Assembly: GCF_029227915.1 (NCBI RefSeq)
Contig: NC_079888.1
Location: 17,586,001 to 17,650,000 of the forward strand
Length of the DNA: 64,000 nucleotides
Reading direction: 5' to 3'
Source: Hydractinia symbiolongicarpus
Lineage: Eukaryota > Cnidaria > Hydrozoa > Anthoathecata > Hydractiniidae
This document shows positions 13,401 to 24,488 of this stretch, piece by piece. The position numbers were made by a program, and so were the translations under genes. The first letter of the stretch is position 1. Each line of letters starts with the position of its first letter. The notes under the pieces are model-generated. The model was not told where the DNA came from, searched no databases, and was given only the letters and a program-made list of their open reading frames with translations.

Positions 13401-14878
13401 CAACAGCTTTGTTTTTTACATCTCAGATTCGAATTATTATTCGAATTCGATAGTTTTCTTTTTAAAAGAAAGCAACCTCGGTTCCAGAACACAAAAATGG
13501 AAAAAATAGAAGAAACAAATAAGCTTTAAGCTAACCTCATGAGGGGTAAACGTTGTTTGAAATAACTTTTTTCGGGATTACTTTGAAAAAGAGACAACCT
13601 TCTTCGTTTCGGTTTTCTTTTTTTAGTCGATAAGCATTTTGTTTCCGTTAGATACGAGCGCACATGGCAAACCGGGATAAAAATAAATTATTTTATCTAT
13701 AACCACCAACGGGGCTTTTAAAACAAAAAAAACATATAAAAACATTTACGAATACAAAAAATTAGTTTTAATAAAATAAAAAAAGAGTTTATTTTTTAAA
13801 TTCATAAGAAAAGAGAATTAAATGTTTAAATATAGATTCTTAGGATTATGTCAATTATGCATGAGATCATGCACAAGGTAATTATTTATATTTTAATACA
13901 AATTTTTTTATCTATTATATCTCATCTTTTTTATATAGCTTGGTTATTTTTTTACTGCAAATAATAAGGAAGATAACATTGAGTCCCATGTGAGATGAAT
14001 TAATATTGCTCAGCAAGACGAATTTATTGTGAATTTGGAGGCTTAGCTAATTTCTTATTTCGCTCTCCCCTTATAGATAGGCCTGCATAATGCGTGTTGT
14101 CTTGTTGCATATGCAGCAAAATACATGGAACAATATTTATAACCAAGAAGAACTATATGGTTAAAACAGATGCCTCGTTATATAGAACATAATATACAAT
14201 GCAGTTTTCAAAAGAGAAAGAGTACCTAGAGTTGTTAATCTGTACTTATTTAACTGTGTTTTTAAAAAATTTGCTAAGATGAATGTACTTTCCAAAACAA
14301 TCCTAATGGCAGGTTACAGAGCACCTGTTGTTAAATTTAATTCTTCACCTGTACTGATGTCATATTGTGCTTTCTCTCTACCATCTTCTATGATTTCACA
14401 AGGGAAATACAACCTAAAAGCAGTTTAAGCGTCTATTGGTAATACAGTTTCCAACTAATCGTGAAAAAAAATAATGAAAAAAGAAAAAAATTCCAATGTT
14501 GAAACAAACCTTAAAAAGTATGGCTTGACAAAAAACTTGAATTCATTTTGTTCCATGTAAATTTCAACATCATTAGCCTAAAAGAAAACGAAACCTATAA
14601 ACTAAGTGGGTACCAGGCTATACAAGTGACAGATGTGTGAAAGGCTTAGATCTGGGTCAAAATCTACTCCACTGCTTTTAGAATCCGATAAGGTTAAAAA
14701 TTTGAAAAATTAAGCACCCAAACTGGAAAAAGGAATTGCATATAAAAATGCGTTGTCTTTCATTCCACTTCATGTACAAATAATAAATATTGGTTGCACT
14801 TACCTTGATATAGGGTGCTTTGATTGTCAACAATAAATAGCTATGTTCTTGATGTAACTCAAAAGCAGGTGTGAGCAT
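418..14878 (-). CDS. SHQ1: SHQ1, H/ACA ribonucleoprotein assembly factor
   Basis: This is the chaperone that holds dyskerin/NAP57 before H/ACA snoRNP and telomerase RNP assembly. Coding exons, in transcript order: 14804-14878, 14510-14577, 14349-14413, 9883-10035, 9169-9275, 8582-8644, 6865-6977, 6356-6449, 5322-5358, 4796-4849, 3569-3669, 3267-3320, 2553-2676, 418-956. They total 1647 nt, 548 aa plus stop, with matching phases. The protein starts [17 protein letters not shown] and has an N-terminal CS domain ([18 protein letters not shown], then [10 protein letters not shown]). An acidic linker ending CWEVEQ follows. The SHQ1-specific helical domain carries [33 protein letters not shown] and [11 protein letters not shown]. 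The tail is Ser/Asp-rich, as in the human protein. The least certain exon is 5322-5358, which is short, poorly conserved and chosen by phase. The intron between 4796 and 3669 looks U12-type (AT-AC). Introns carry Helitron dimers, a TIR element and microsatellites. Confidence 0.93.
1674..2422. mobile_element. Short DNA transposon with TIRs, superfamily unassigned
   Basis: Positions 1674-1700 (TTACTTTA, then TTGGAGAAACTTTCGCGA) and the reverse complement of about 2397-2422 match over roughly 26 bp with one mismatch. This defines a 0.75-kb element inside the last SHQ1 intron. Several internal TTCGCGAA-type palindromes repeat the terminal sequence, for example near 1795-1842 and 2343-2400. I see no transposase reading frame, so it would be non-autonomous. 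A clear target-site duplication was not found. Confidence 0.6.
4132..4757 (+). mobile_element. Helitron-like non-autonomous elements, head-to-tail pair
   Basis: Two copies of one short family lie end to end. Each begins close to TC-TATATTATAATACCCG and ends with a hairpin (CCCGTGGA, short loop, TCCACGGG) followed by CTAACGACTA. The second copy (4609-4757) ends in the Helitron-type CTAG with T next, as expected for insertion into an AT dinucleotide. The first copy starts imperfectly (CCTATATTG at 4132) and ends CGACTAC at the junction. There is no Rep/helicase gene, so movement would depend on an element elsewhere. It lies 38 bp from the SHQ1 AT-AC donor. Confidence 0.75.
4155..4504. repeat. 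(CTGT)n microsatellite
   Basis: About 350 bp of tandem CTGT, interrupted in its middle third by CTGTGT units and once by GCCTGT. It grew from the short CTGTCTGTC tract that other copies of this Helitron family carry near their 5' ends. Long open frames across it (Cys/Leu/Ser/Val repeats on plus, Thr/Asp/Arg/Gln on minus) are products of the 4-bp repeat and not genes. Confidence 0.97.
7973..8328 (+). mobile_element. Helitron-like dimer in SHQ1 intron
   Basis: Two related units of about 180 bp run from A/TCTTTTTAATAATTACCG to CGACTAG/T. Each ends in the family hairpin (CGTGG...CCACG-like arms around a T-rich loop) followed by AACGACT. The internal junction near 8150 reads CGACTTCTCTTTAATAATAG, that is, the end of one unit joined directly to the start of the next. 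No coding capacity is visible. Confidence 0.7.
9599..9755. repeat. (AAT)n / (TGACAA)n compound microsatellite
   Basis: An AAT tract is followed by about thirteen TGACAA hexamers and a second AAT tract, in the SHQ1 intron between the exons at 9883-10035 and 9169-9275. Open frames here (His/Cys or Ser/Leu repeats) are translation of the repeat. Confidence 0.95.
10570..11810. repeat. Diverged direct duplication in SHQ1 intron 3
   Basis: Sequence from about 10575 to 11290 recurs from about 11470 to 11800. Shared landmarks include AATTCCTGTG.AAGAATCCA, GGGATACCAAAC, GAGGTTGCTCA with TCTGCATTA, and ACTTGCTTTGCCAT. The first copy contains the Helitron dimer 10837-11181 and the second does not. A smaller echo (CCTCGGCTTTTTA ... 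GGAAAATTTAGCTC) is itself duplicated at about 12390-12545. Confidence 0.7.
10837..11181 (+). mobile_element. Helitron-like dimer with clean A/T flanks
   Basis: It starts A/TCTCTATAATAATACCCG and ends CAACGACTAG/T, with the family hairpin (CCCGTGGATTTTTCCACGGG at about 10980-10999) at the end of the first unit and a weaker version at the end of the second. The units meet near 11008 in CGACTTCTCTTTAATAATAG. Uninterrupted A-T in the neighbouring paralogous copy at about 11690-11710 supports insertion between A and T, as known for Helitrons. Confidence 0.75.
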
Positions 14879-16868
14879 ATTTGTTTAAATCTGTGACTAC
14901 TTTGAAAACCTCAAAGCAATAAACTATAAAAAGATGAAAAATTCATAATACTTAAAATTAGGAATTAGGAAGAGGATTAGGAATTAAGGTTAGTTTTTAT
15001 TGACCACAAAAAATATTGTTGAGGAGCATAAGAATGCTTTTTCGAAATAAAATTCTCCATACATCATGGCCTATTTGGGGTTACCAGTTGTAAAAGTTGT
15101 TGTTAATATAATAATATAAAAGTATTAAATAATTGGATATATTTATGGTTCTTGTCAGGATATTTTTAAGATCATACAATGAAAGATCATACGATGAAAA
15201 AGTACAAAGACCTTTGGAAACTTCTTTAAGCAATAGATAGATTTTTTTATCCGCCTCTCACTTTACACAGAATAATAAAATATGAAATAATACTGCTGAC
15301 ATAAGCATTATTCTAATTAATTCCAGCCAAAATATGAATATAGAACAGTTATGAAAGAAAAAAAAATTTCAATATTTTTCATAATATTTTAAAATAATCC
15401 TGTACAAATGTTTATCAAAATGTCAACGTAACTCAAAAATAACAGGTGTAATTAATACCTAGTGTAAATCAGACCTAGAGACCAAAGCCTAATTTACATT
15501 ACTAAAATACTACATACTGTACAATGTAAACCAAAACTAAAACGTAAAATAAAGATAACGGAAAAGTGCATTTCTTTAACCTTCACTCTTCTTCTTTGAA
15601 TAAACACTGTCCCTATGACTTAATATTTTAAATAAATGCAACATTATTTTAAGAGACAATACAGTTAGCTGAATTCAGCAAAAGATTTTCATCAAATCAA
15701 TAAATTCTACCATAAATACTCAGACTTATAAACTAAGCAGCAAATTTAAACATCAAGTGTGTGTCTCCAAGGAGTTTGGCTTAAAAAAAATTTCTCTTTC
15801 AGAGTGGTACAAAATTGTTATGCCTTGCCTGTGGCTAAATTTACCAAAAAAAAAATAAATAGCCACCATCAAACAAATTAGAAACAGATTCTTTTATGTT
15901 TTTTATTTTTCCCTAATAATTTTTATCTCCAAAAGGAGTACAAGCTCATAGCCCAAGCAGCATTTAAAAAAGATTTACATCTAAAGCCACTGAAGTTCTT
16001 TAATTTTTCTTCATTGCTCCTGAAAATATGCATTTTACTGACTGTCTCGGTAAAGACCTTTTTTTGTGAAAACCTGAATAATGTATCTTATAAAATCAAA
16101 ATCATAAAAGAACACAAACACAAAAATGATATTTCGCTTCGTGGAATTATAAAGTGAAAGAGATAAATATATATTTTACTTCATCATAATAAAATTCTCT
16201 CTTCTAAGTTTATATACATTCTGCGTGGTAACGCAAAAAACTCATTCAAAATGAAAAGTGAAAGAAAGGTAAATCAACCCAAAACAGCATTTTAAAAATA
16301 TATATATTTATATATATATATAAAAAAAAATACCAATGGAAAACTTTTAGAAACACATCTTCGAATGTCCAATAATTTAAGCCTTAACAAAAGACAAATG
16401 TTTAAAGCCTCTAATAAATAGATCAGGGAAGATGTGTGGAAGAACACCATAATATTGCAGGTGAATGAAAGCAAAAATAAAAGAGTTGAAACCCTTTTTA
16501 AAGATCTCTCTGTTTTATAAAAAAATTAAGAAGATTTGAGGACACATTTATATTTCTCAAAGAATGAAGAGATGTATGTAAAACTTCTATCTTTAAAAAT
16601 AAAAAGATGCCACAAGTTGCAAAACCAAAACTGAGCTGATTCAAGGGAGGTTTGAGGAGACTTTTTAAAATCGTAGGGAAGTTTTAAGGAGTGACAACCC
16701 TCAACAGGCCAACAGACAAACAAAAATAGTAGTGAAATTTTTTACCTTTTAGCAACAGGCATGTTTATGAAAAGTTTTGCAGGGTATTTTTTGGATTATT
16801 CAATTGAAATAAATATTACTGTTTTTGTACAAGGTCTCAACTACACCAGGAAAAAAAAACATTATATG
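14879..16868. other. Intergenic spacer between SHQ1 and OTUD5
   Basis: About 2 kb of AT-rich DNA between the SHQ1 start codon and the OTUD5 stop codon, both genes being on the minus strand. It should hold the SHQ1 promoter and 5' UTR and the OTUD5 3' UTR. I see no conserved exon or named repeat apart from a short (TA)n tract near 16299-16322. Confidence 0.6.
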
Positions 16869-19800
16869 CTATGATGAATCTGTTGTTTTTTTATCATCGT
16901 CAGATTTTCGACTGTTGTTTTTACATAAACTGTCTAGGTACTCTTGCTGTGATTGCGCGAGAACAGCTGCAAGGATCGGATCGTTATCCCAATCTAGACG
17001 AATTAGAATATTGGAAATAACTCTTTTTTTCTCACATAGATACAACTTTATATGCACATAATTATTTTATTATCCTTATGCTATTTAGAAACGCATCAAG
17101 CATGTTACACCGACCAAAAATTGAAAAAATTAATAGTCAATCTCATTGCCTTTCTGAAAAAACACAAATCAGAAACATGTCTTATGATTAAAAGATTGAT
17201 CTTTAAACCTTTTTTCTGAAGGAGTTAATGCTTTCACGGAGATATTAAAAAAAAATGATCAATTTTTTTACCTTTCTCATTTCAAACTTGGAGAACAATA
17301 AAAAGATCCAAACAAACAAAACATTAAAATATCACATTACCTGCACCGTACCCCAAGGCTGAACTCCAATCATTCGAAGCTGATGCTTGTGCTCCTCCCA
17401 CTGGACTTTTCAGTCTGTTCGAAGCTTCTTCCATAGCATTAGAGTAAGAATTTTGAGATGATGTCGGTCGAGGGCTATTCCCTTTTAAATGTTTATTCAA
17501 AGGTCCAGAATGATTCCCATTTCTGGTGTATGTGTCAGGTGGTGGAGATCGCTTCACATCTCGTGCCGGCGACCTTCGTGTAGTTCCTGTATCATGTGGT
17601 GGAGACCTTCGAGATGGAGATTTTCGACTTTGTGTAGATGTGGATGTTGAGCTTGAACTACCAGCCTGAGAAGAAAAACATTGGTAGTAATTTTTAAGAA
17701 ATAAAAACTCTAAAGTATTTTGTTAACCTTAATCTTATTAATAACAAAAAACTTGTTACCCCCTTCCTCAAAAATTTGATTGCACTTAATTGCATTTAGA
17801 TACTCATAACTGTATAAAAATATGACCTTACGTTAGACGTCAATTTCTGTTTGTCTTTTAGGTATTGCAGGTATGATTCTCGAGCTGCAATTTCTGCCAA
17901 CTGCTCATCAGTGGCTTCCCAATCAGTAGCTTTTATCTTATCTTCAAGCATCTCCTAAAAATAAATAAATAAAATACAATCATAACAACAAAAGTTCCAC
18001 CTGACCCAATGGATATTTTAGCTTTCTATTAAAAAGCTGATTTGATCAAAAACTTTTTATGTCAAGCCTTAGGGAAAATAGACAAAAGAATGAACAAAAA
18101 ACAAAACTAAACATATATACCTGTTCTAGTAAATCTGCTTCTGATTCTTGCAAACCTTTTTTTAACAAGTTCTTATTATCAAACTAAAATGTAATACATA
18201 GGTGAATATTTATCATAGCACATCCGCATTTCATTCTCAACAGATCAGACCTCTGATCATGACGGGCGAGTATAATGTTCTTCTTTAATAAGACAATCTA
18301 ATTGCCTGGGAATTTTATTGTATTCCAATTTAAATTTAGTGGCGGATTTTAAATCTCAAGGAATGTAAATGGCTTGTAAAAACATTAGTACAAGAGCAAA
18401 GTCACAAATATTTAAAAAAAGAGACAACCATTCTGTCTAGTATCACATGTTAACATTACATATACGTGAAATAATATAAAAACCTTACTCCTGGTTTATA
18501 TCCTGCTAAACCCAGTCCAACTCCAACAGCTGGGTTGTATGGGTCAATAACAGAATTATAATGCACGTTTCCATGATAACTTAATCGTATTGGCTGATAA
18601 TCCTCATTGTTGCATGAATGGGAATGGAATGTGTTTATTGGTTCTGAAGGTAAAAGAGAAGGAACTTGCTTAATCTGAAAAAACACTGATTGACTAAAAA
18701 TTAGATTCATCAATGCCACTTTTTATTTACCTAATATTTTTACAGCTATTTAGAAAAACTAAAATTCTTAGAAAAAAAGATCTTTCGCCACAAACCGTAT
18801 GAATATTGGTAGACTTCTATTGTCCTGTTATACATTTCACTTAATGCCTGTATTTCAATATGGTTGCCATGACTGTGTTCATTACGTTTTCTACGAATGT
18901 ATGATGCAAAATCTTCAGTGATATATTGCGAAAAGAAGTCACAATTTTTGACCTGAAATTATAAAATATATAGAAAGTATCTCCAACTGTACCTAGATGG
19001 ACATAAGTGTCTCACTGTGGCATAAGCCAAAACATTAGTAGTCGGCATACCACTATTAAAATAAATAAAGTCCTTGAAAAACAACAAAGTTTATATACTT
19101 ACCATATAATCCATACAATGTTCACGAACTACACTGTGCATTTCCTGATCTCCATAAACTTGGTCAGCTATAATTAAGAATAAGATAAATCTTTATTACT
19201 GTTATTTAGTAGTGTATATTTGCTATTACAATCATTTTTTATTATCATTAATATTATTAGTTGAATATTTATACAGGGTATAAACAAAACATTCAGAAAA
19301 TACTATTTATATAGAATTTCTGTTGTCAAAGTTTTTTTTCGCAACAGCTAAGAAATTAAACTGCAAAATAGCCAGTGCATGACTGAAATTTTGGCCTTAG
19401 TCAAAATTTTGCCCTTCAGCGACTAGTAAGGCTAAATGACAATAGACTTAGAATATATATGTGATGCTCCCTAGGAAAATCGACCTATTCTCTTTTCATA
19501 TTAAGAACTACAAAATACAGAAATTTCGTATTCAAAAAATATTTCGTATTTTAAAATACTAGTTGTTAGCCAGTGGAAAAATCTACGGGTTCGCCCGTCT
19601 TTTTGTGTGACAGACAGACGGACAGACGTATACAGGGATTATAATATAGATGCGTATTTCATATTTTTAAAAAAAAGAAAATACAAAATTCTGAAAGTTT
19701 CGCAGGGACGTTTTTTGTCATTTAAGAATGATATGCGCCAACTTTAGAGCTTTGAAGGGATGTTTTCTGGTCATTTTAGAATGATATACTGCAACTTTAG

Positions 19801-22800
19801 AGCTTCCCAGAGACGTTTTCTCGTCATTTTAGAATGAAATACGGCAACTTAAGAGCTTCGCAGGAACATCTTGTCATTTTAAAAAGAAATACGGCACCTT
19901 TAAAGCTTCACAGAGATATTTTCTCATCGTTTTAGAGTGAAATACAGTGATTTTAAAACTTCATATATAAGTTCTCTTTTCATTTTAGAATGAATATAGC
20001 AACTTTACAAAGAAAAGACAAGTTTATATTTCACAAGTTTAATTGGTTTTTGATTAGTTTATTCATTTCAAAATTTGTTTCAATAAGGCGTCATGCACCT
20101 TTACCATGGTATTACATTCGACATTTTGACAATCCTATCAAATTGTTTCAAACTTTTTTTACAAAATCGTGTCATTTTTCATGGTAAAATATACATGTAT
20201 CTCATGTTGGCAGTTTTTTTAAAGAAAATTGTAATTATAAGGGCTCTATATAATGATGTTCACTGATAGGTAGTTGTTGAATTCATAATCTGTGAAACCA
20301 ATGCATAAGCAAATTAATTTGTCATACCCACAGCTCGAAATAGGCAAGCTCCATCTGTTGCCATCTGTTTTATTACATAGCCTTTCTTCTCACTGAGTTG
20401 TCTCTCAAATTCAGCTTCCCTCTAAAATAAAGATTTCAGTTCGCAATTTAATTTGTCTAGAGAGGGATGTGATTGTTTCTTAAGGATATTTACATCAATG
20501 TTTTTGTAATTATATGTACAGCCATATTTTCATAATTTAATAAAAAGATTGCCAAGTTGTAATTCCTCTCAATATAGGGATATTTTATATATTCTCCAAA
20601 TAAAAGATTCAAAATGATACTAATTTTGATTTCGAAGAATAAAATTATGTCCAATCTAAAACAAACTTAAAATGCTTAGAGATACTAAGTTTAAAGAGTG
20701 AAGATGTTCCGAATTGGATTGTTCATACTACTGTGAATAAAATAAAATGGTATGTTAAAGGTTTTAAGGAAAAGTAATTGACATTTGACGAAAGAAAGAC
20801 TTATTTATGATCAGTCATAAATCGTTCCTAATAAAACTGCTTAAAAAGTTTATCCATGAAGTGGATTTTCTCTAAGAAATTAAATCCATAAATATATAAT
20901 CATAATCTTATGTGTGAAAGAAGTCTACCTCACTTAACATCTCAACAGTGGCATCCTAAAAATATAAAACATTAAAATGTAGTATTTGTATATTTAATTA
21001 AAAGCAATATAAAACAACATTGTTAAATAACATAATATTAACACAAGTTCCACAACATAATGTTGATATTTATAAAGAAATTTTTGGTAATGGTGATTTT
21101 TTCAAGCTTATAAGGTCTGGAGACAATTTACCTACAAGGAAGTTAGTTTTATTTAGTTTCTGTGAGAAATTTTTTGAGAATAAAATTCAACTTTTATAAG
21201 AACTAATTTTTGCGAATTAAATTTTGTGAATTTTGCAGAAAAAAAAATGGATGACATGAAAAAATTCACATGTGTACATACATCGTTTCTCAAAAATAAA
21301 AAAAATTCACATTTTGTAGATATTTATTATCATGTTATTCTGTGAATAGCAACTTTAAGCTTTATAGGGTGGTGTAATTGTCATTTTAATGGCGATATTT
21401 AAAGGTTACCTCCCAAGAAAAAAACAAGTTGAGCTCTGAAACCAAAGAAAACAACTTTTGTTTCACCTAAAAAGTTGCATTTAGATGGAAACTATGAAAT
21501 AAAAATTTACGAGACAACCACAAGCTTTGGCAACCGCCATTATAGACCATTCTCGAATGGCAAGGCGATATAATCTATGTGACATCATCACGAGATTCCA
21601 GAGCCAGAAATTATCACTAAGAAAAAATAATTAAATGACCTTAAAAGACACTGAACTTTTAGCTGATTCTCAAAAAATCAGTTGTATGTGCATTTTACTA
21701 AAGAATACAAATTTTACAATAAAGTTTTGCTTGTTTATTTACATCCTATTTATTGCAACCATATAAGGCAGTTCTCAGGAAACACTAGTTTCTATTATGA
21801 TCCTATACTACTAATCCAAAAGTCAGTGTGTAATCCAGGATTTTTAGTACTGGTTAAACAGCTATTTTCCAATATCCTAAAATTCCCAATATATTAGAAG
21901 AGTTTATTATATTCACTACAAAACATGGGACTTATAGCCCATTTTAATTAAGTTGCAGAGGAATAAGATTTCAACAATACCTAAGACTACCTTAATGAAA
22001 TTCCCATTCGAGATTCAGCAGCCCTTACTATACATTTAAACTCAGATAGAGCTTGTTTGTATTAAAAGGAAGAATTTTTAGCAAAATTATTATTACAATT
22101 AAAATGGCCAAAATGAAAAGGGTGCAGAACTTATTTTTGCAATTGGAAGCTCTCGCCTACCACAAAACTAATGTGTGAGCACACTGTATTAATAAAATTT
22201 TATGCATTACACAAATTCTATTTTATGTACAGCGCTTGTAACACATTAACTTTTTAAAATGAATACACAGGTTGCACGAAGAAAACCTTACAGTATAAAA
22301 CTTTTGAGGTAATTTTTAACCCTTATTTTTAGTGAAAGTTTCTTAACGCTAAAGTGTTCCCTTTAAAGATTTGACTGCAAAAGTTAATTTCTGGAATTTT
22401 GCAATGATCTTAGGTACCACAAGCCCTGGGAGACCTTCGTTACCAGGGATTTTGTTGCAAAGTATGTTTCTGGACTGCTTATCAGGCTATAATAACAAAG
22501 AAAACTACCACAAAATCCAAAATGTCTAGGATGTGACAGGTGAGAGTATGCAAGTTAACTTTACCTTTGGTCCAAAACTTCTAGGTCCATGTTCATCTGA
22601 ACTATTGTAACCATCTTGATCTTCTTCTCTACTTGGACTTACACTAGTTTCTCTGCTACCACTCCGTGAGTGTGTATTGTTAACAGTTGAAGAGTTGGAC
22701 GGAGGCAAAAAAAAACCTTGAGCAGGCTTATGACGATTACGTTTATGTGGTAAACTTGGACCTTCTTGAGAATCTCGGGTATCTAAATCATTATATACAG

Positions 22801-22975
22801 GTAATGATAGGGCATTGCTAGAAGTTTCTAACGCTGAAGCATCTAAATCATCATTTGGTGGGACACGATTTCTTGTTTCACGAGGTCTTGTCCTCGTCCT
22901 ATTCCTGTTTTCAATGTCCTGGTCTTGTTCACTTTTTCTTTGTTCCTGATGTTTTTTCTTCGGTAAAATTGTCAT
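16869..22975 (-). CDS. OTUD5: OTUD5 deubiquitinase (OTU domain protein 5)
   Basis: This cysteine protease removes K48/K63 ubiquitin chains and is known in vertebrates for roles in development and innate signalling. Coding exons: 22565-22975, 20929-20955, 20328-20421, 19103-19167, 18796-18952, 18489-18643, 18121-18183, 17832-17954, 17341-17665, 16869-16993, totalling 1545 nt, 514 aa. The start MTILPKKK equals the vertebrate start, which decides it against an in-frame ATG 24 nt upstream. A low-complexity N-terminus leads to [21 protein letters not shown], containing the catalytic Asp and Cys. [15 protein letters not shown] carries the catalytic His. EPINTF, GVGLGL and the helix [17 protein letters not shown] follow. 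The C-terminus keeps the ubiquitin-interacting segment [17 protein letters not shown]. All three catalytic positions are present, so it is probably active. The Ser/Arg/Pro-rich exon 9 replaces a poorly conserved vertebrate region. Confidence 0.95.
19559..19650 (-). mobile_element. 92-bp Helitron-like element in OTUD5 intron
   Basis: On the minus strand it starts TCTATATTATAAT and contains CTGTCTGTC. It ends with the arms ACCCGTAGAT...CCACTGGC and then CTAACAACTAG. It is preceded by A and followed by T, the Helitron target signature. It has essentially only the two termini, making it the shortest copy of this family in the window. Confidence 0.7.
19690..20010. repeat. Degenerate tandem repeat of about 60 bp in OTUD5 intron
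   Basis: About five diverged units share the order AGAGCTTC.CAG.GA, then GTCATTTTAGAATGA.AT, then CGGCAACTTTA. Periodicity is roughly 58-65 bp. A stray unit-like stretch occurs near 21340-21405 in another OTUD5 intron. Confidence 0.7.
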
Positions 22976-23668
22976 TTTAATTTCATCAATAAAAGTCAAA
23001 ACTATCTACCGCGGCCAAACTTGTCTTATTAAAGTAGCAAGGTTTTAAAATAGGATTCATCTAGCTAAACCTCCTGATTTTGTACGTCGTCTCCCAAAAG
23101 TTTCTGATGTGAAATGTTAATGTTTTTGTAAAAATGAAATTTAATCGCGATGTTAGTGACTTACCCAAAGTCGTCATATTTTTGGCCCTGCGTTTCAACT
23201 TCCAACCCCCAAATCTAGAGAAACAATATCAATTTTTGAACTACCGTAATTCCACGGGGCTTGTTGCCTGTGTCAAAGCCGCCAGCGCTTACTTGGCGGC
23301 TAAATATCAAAAAGGCAAAAGCCCCTGGGGACGAAGTTGCGCTTAAAATTTTCATGTTTTTAGATGCAGCGCTTAATAGAGGGCGGCACTAATAAGAGGG
23401 CGGCGTTTTTATATTTCCGCTTTAAGATACTTCGAGGTACAAACGTTAAAGCACAAAAAAGACAATAAGAACACAACTGGAGATGCAGACAGTAAAAATA
23501 AACAAGAGCTTCTTGTTGGACACATACTAATCGAGTTATCAAAACTGATCAACCAATATCTTTTAGCAGATGTTTCTAATTTAATTATAGCGAATGTAGT
23601 GGGAAAAAGAAAAAGAAAATTGGACTTGTTGTTCTAGCCTAGTTTAAATAGTAGTATTAGTAGTAGTA

Positions 23669-24488
23669 CAGTGGACAGTAGTAGTACAGTTGTACCGCGT
23701 GGCCTTGTGGTTATGGAGTTCGCTTCGTAATCACAAGGTCCGTGGTTCGGTCCACAGCGCGGGCATGTTTAGCAAGTGTCTTTACTACAGCTACGGGTCA
23801 ACCCGTGCCATGTGAGGGAAATTGGGTAGGTAATGCCGGTGTACACTTAATGTGTACATCCCGAACACAGGACCCACATTGATAACAGTGTTTCAAACAC
23901 TGAAGTGGCTATATCCTGTATAAATATTCGGAATTATAATAATAATAATAATATGACTCGAACCCCTATAACTCGAATCTCTCCTTAAGTCGAACGATTT
24001 CGCTGGCGCGGTGGGAATTTCCTGATAAACTCTCATAAAAAAACTCTCTGTTACTCGAACCCCTATAACTCGAATCTCTTCCTAAAATCCAAACGTTTTT
24101 TGATCTCTTCGGGTATTTCCTCCCTGTAACTCCAACGTTGCAACATGTATCTAGAACTTTATTTGACACAGGCAGTTTTTTGCATTGTTTCGGCTCTGTA
24201 AACGTAAATAGAGCCCTAACTGATTAGAATGTTTCATATCTACATGTGTGAGGGGTCTTAAATGATTCGAATGTCATTCAAGCAAAACGTAAACACAATT
24301 CTTTGGGATTGAAGTTTTACAATCATGAAAGACTTCGTCCCCATACCATATAAGGGAGAATAATCAAGCTTAATTGGCCATTTATACAAAAACTTGGACA
24401 AAATTCCAACTCTCTATTACCCAAATCTCTCTATAACTCGAACGGTTTTCGATTTCCCGTGGCTGTTCGAGTTATGGAGAGTCCACTG
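23669..24488. mobile_element. Tigger/pogo-type MITE with a nested SINE
   Basis: The outer element starts TA/CAGTGGAC at 23667 and ends GTCCACTG/TA at 24490, the TA target and CAGT terminus of Tigger/pogo elements. The right terminus continues inward (on the minus strand) as TCTCCATAACTCGAAC. The matching left sequence is cut after 8 bp by the SINE and resumes after it as ACTCGAACCCCTATAACTCG. No transposase frame is visible. The left boundary rests on a short match. Confidence 0.5.
23690..23953 (+). mobile_element. tRNA-derived SINE
   Basis: The head resembles a tRNA gene with RNA polymerase III boxes: an A-box-like CGTGGCCTTGTGG and a B-box-like GTGGTTCGGTCC. A non-tRNA body follows, with the inverted pair TGTACACTTAATGTGTACA, and the end is an (AAT)n tail at about 23935-23953. 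The tRNA-like part lacks a full cloverleaf 3' half, so it is not a functional tRNA gene. Confidence 0.65.

Noticed and set aside
23690-23765. tRNA gene on the plus strand
   Set aside because: It has A-box- and B-box-like motifs but no full cloverleaf, and it is followed by a SINE body and an (AAT)n tail.
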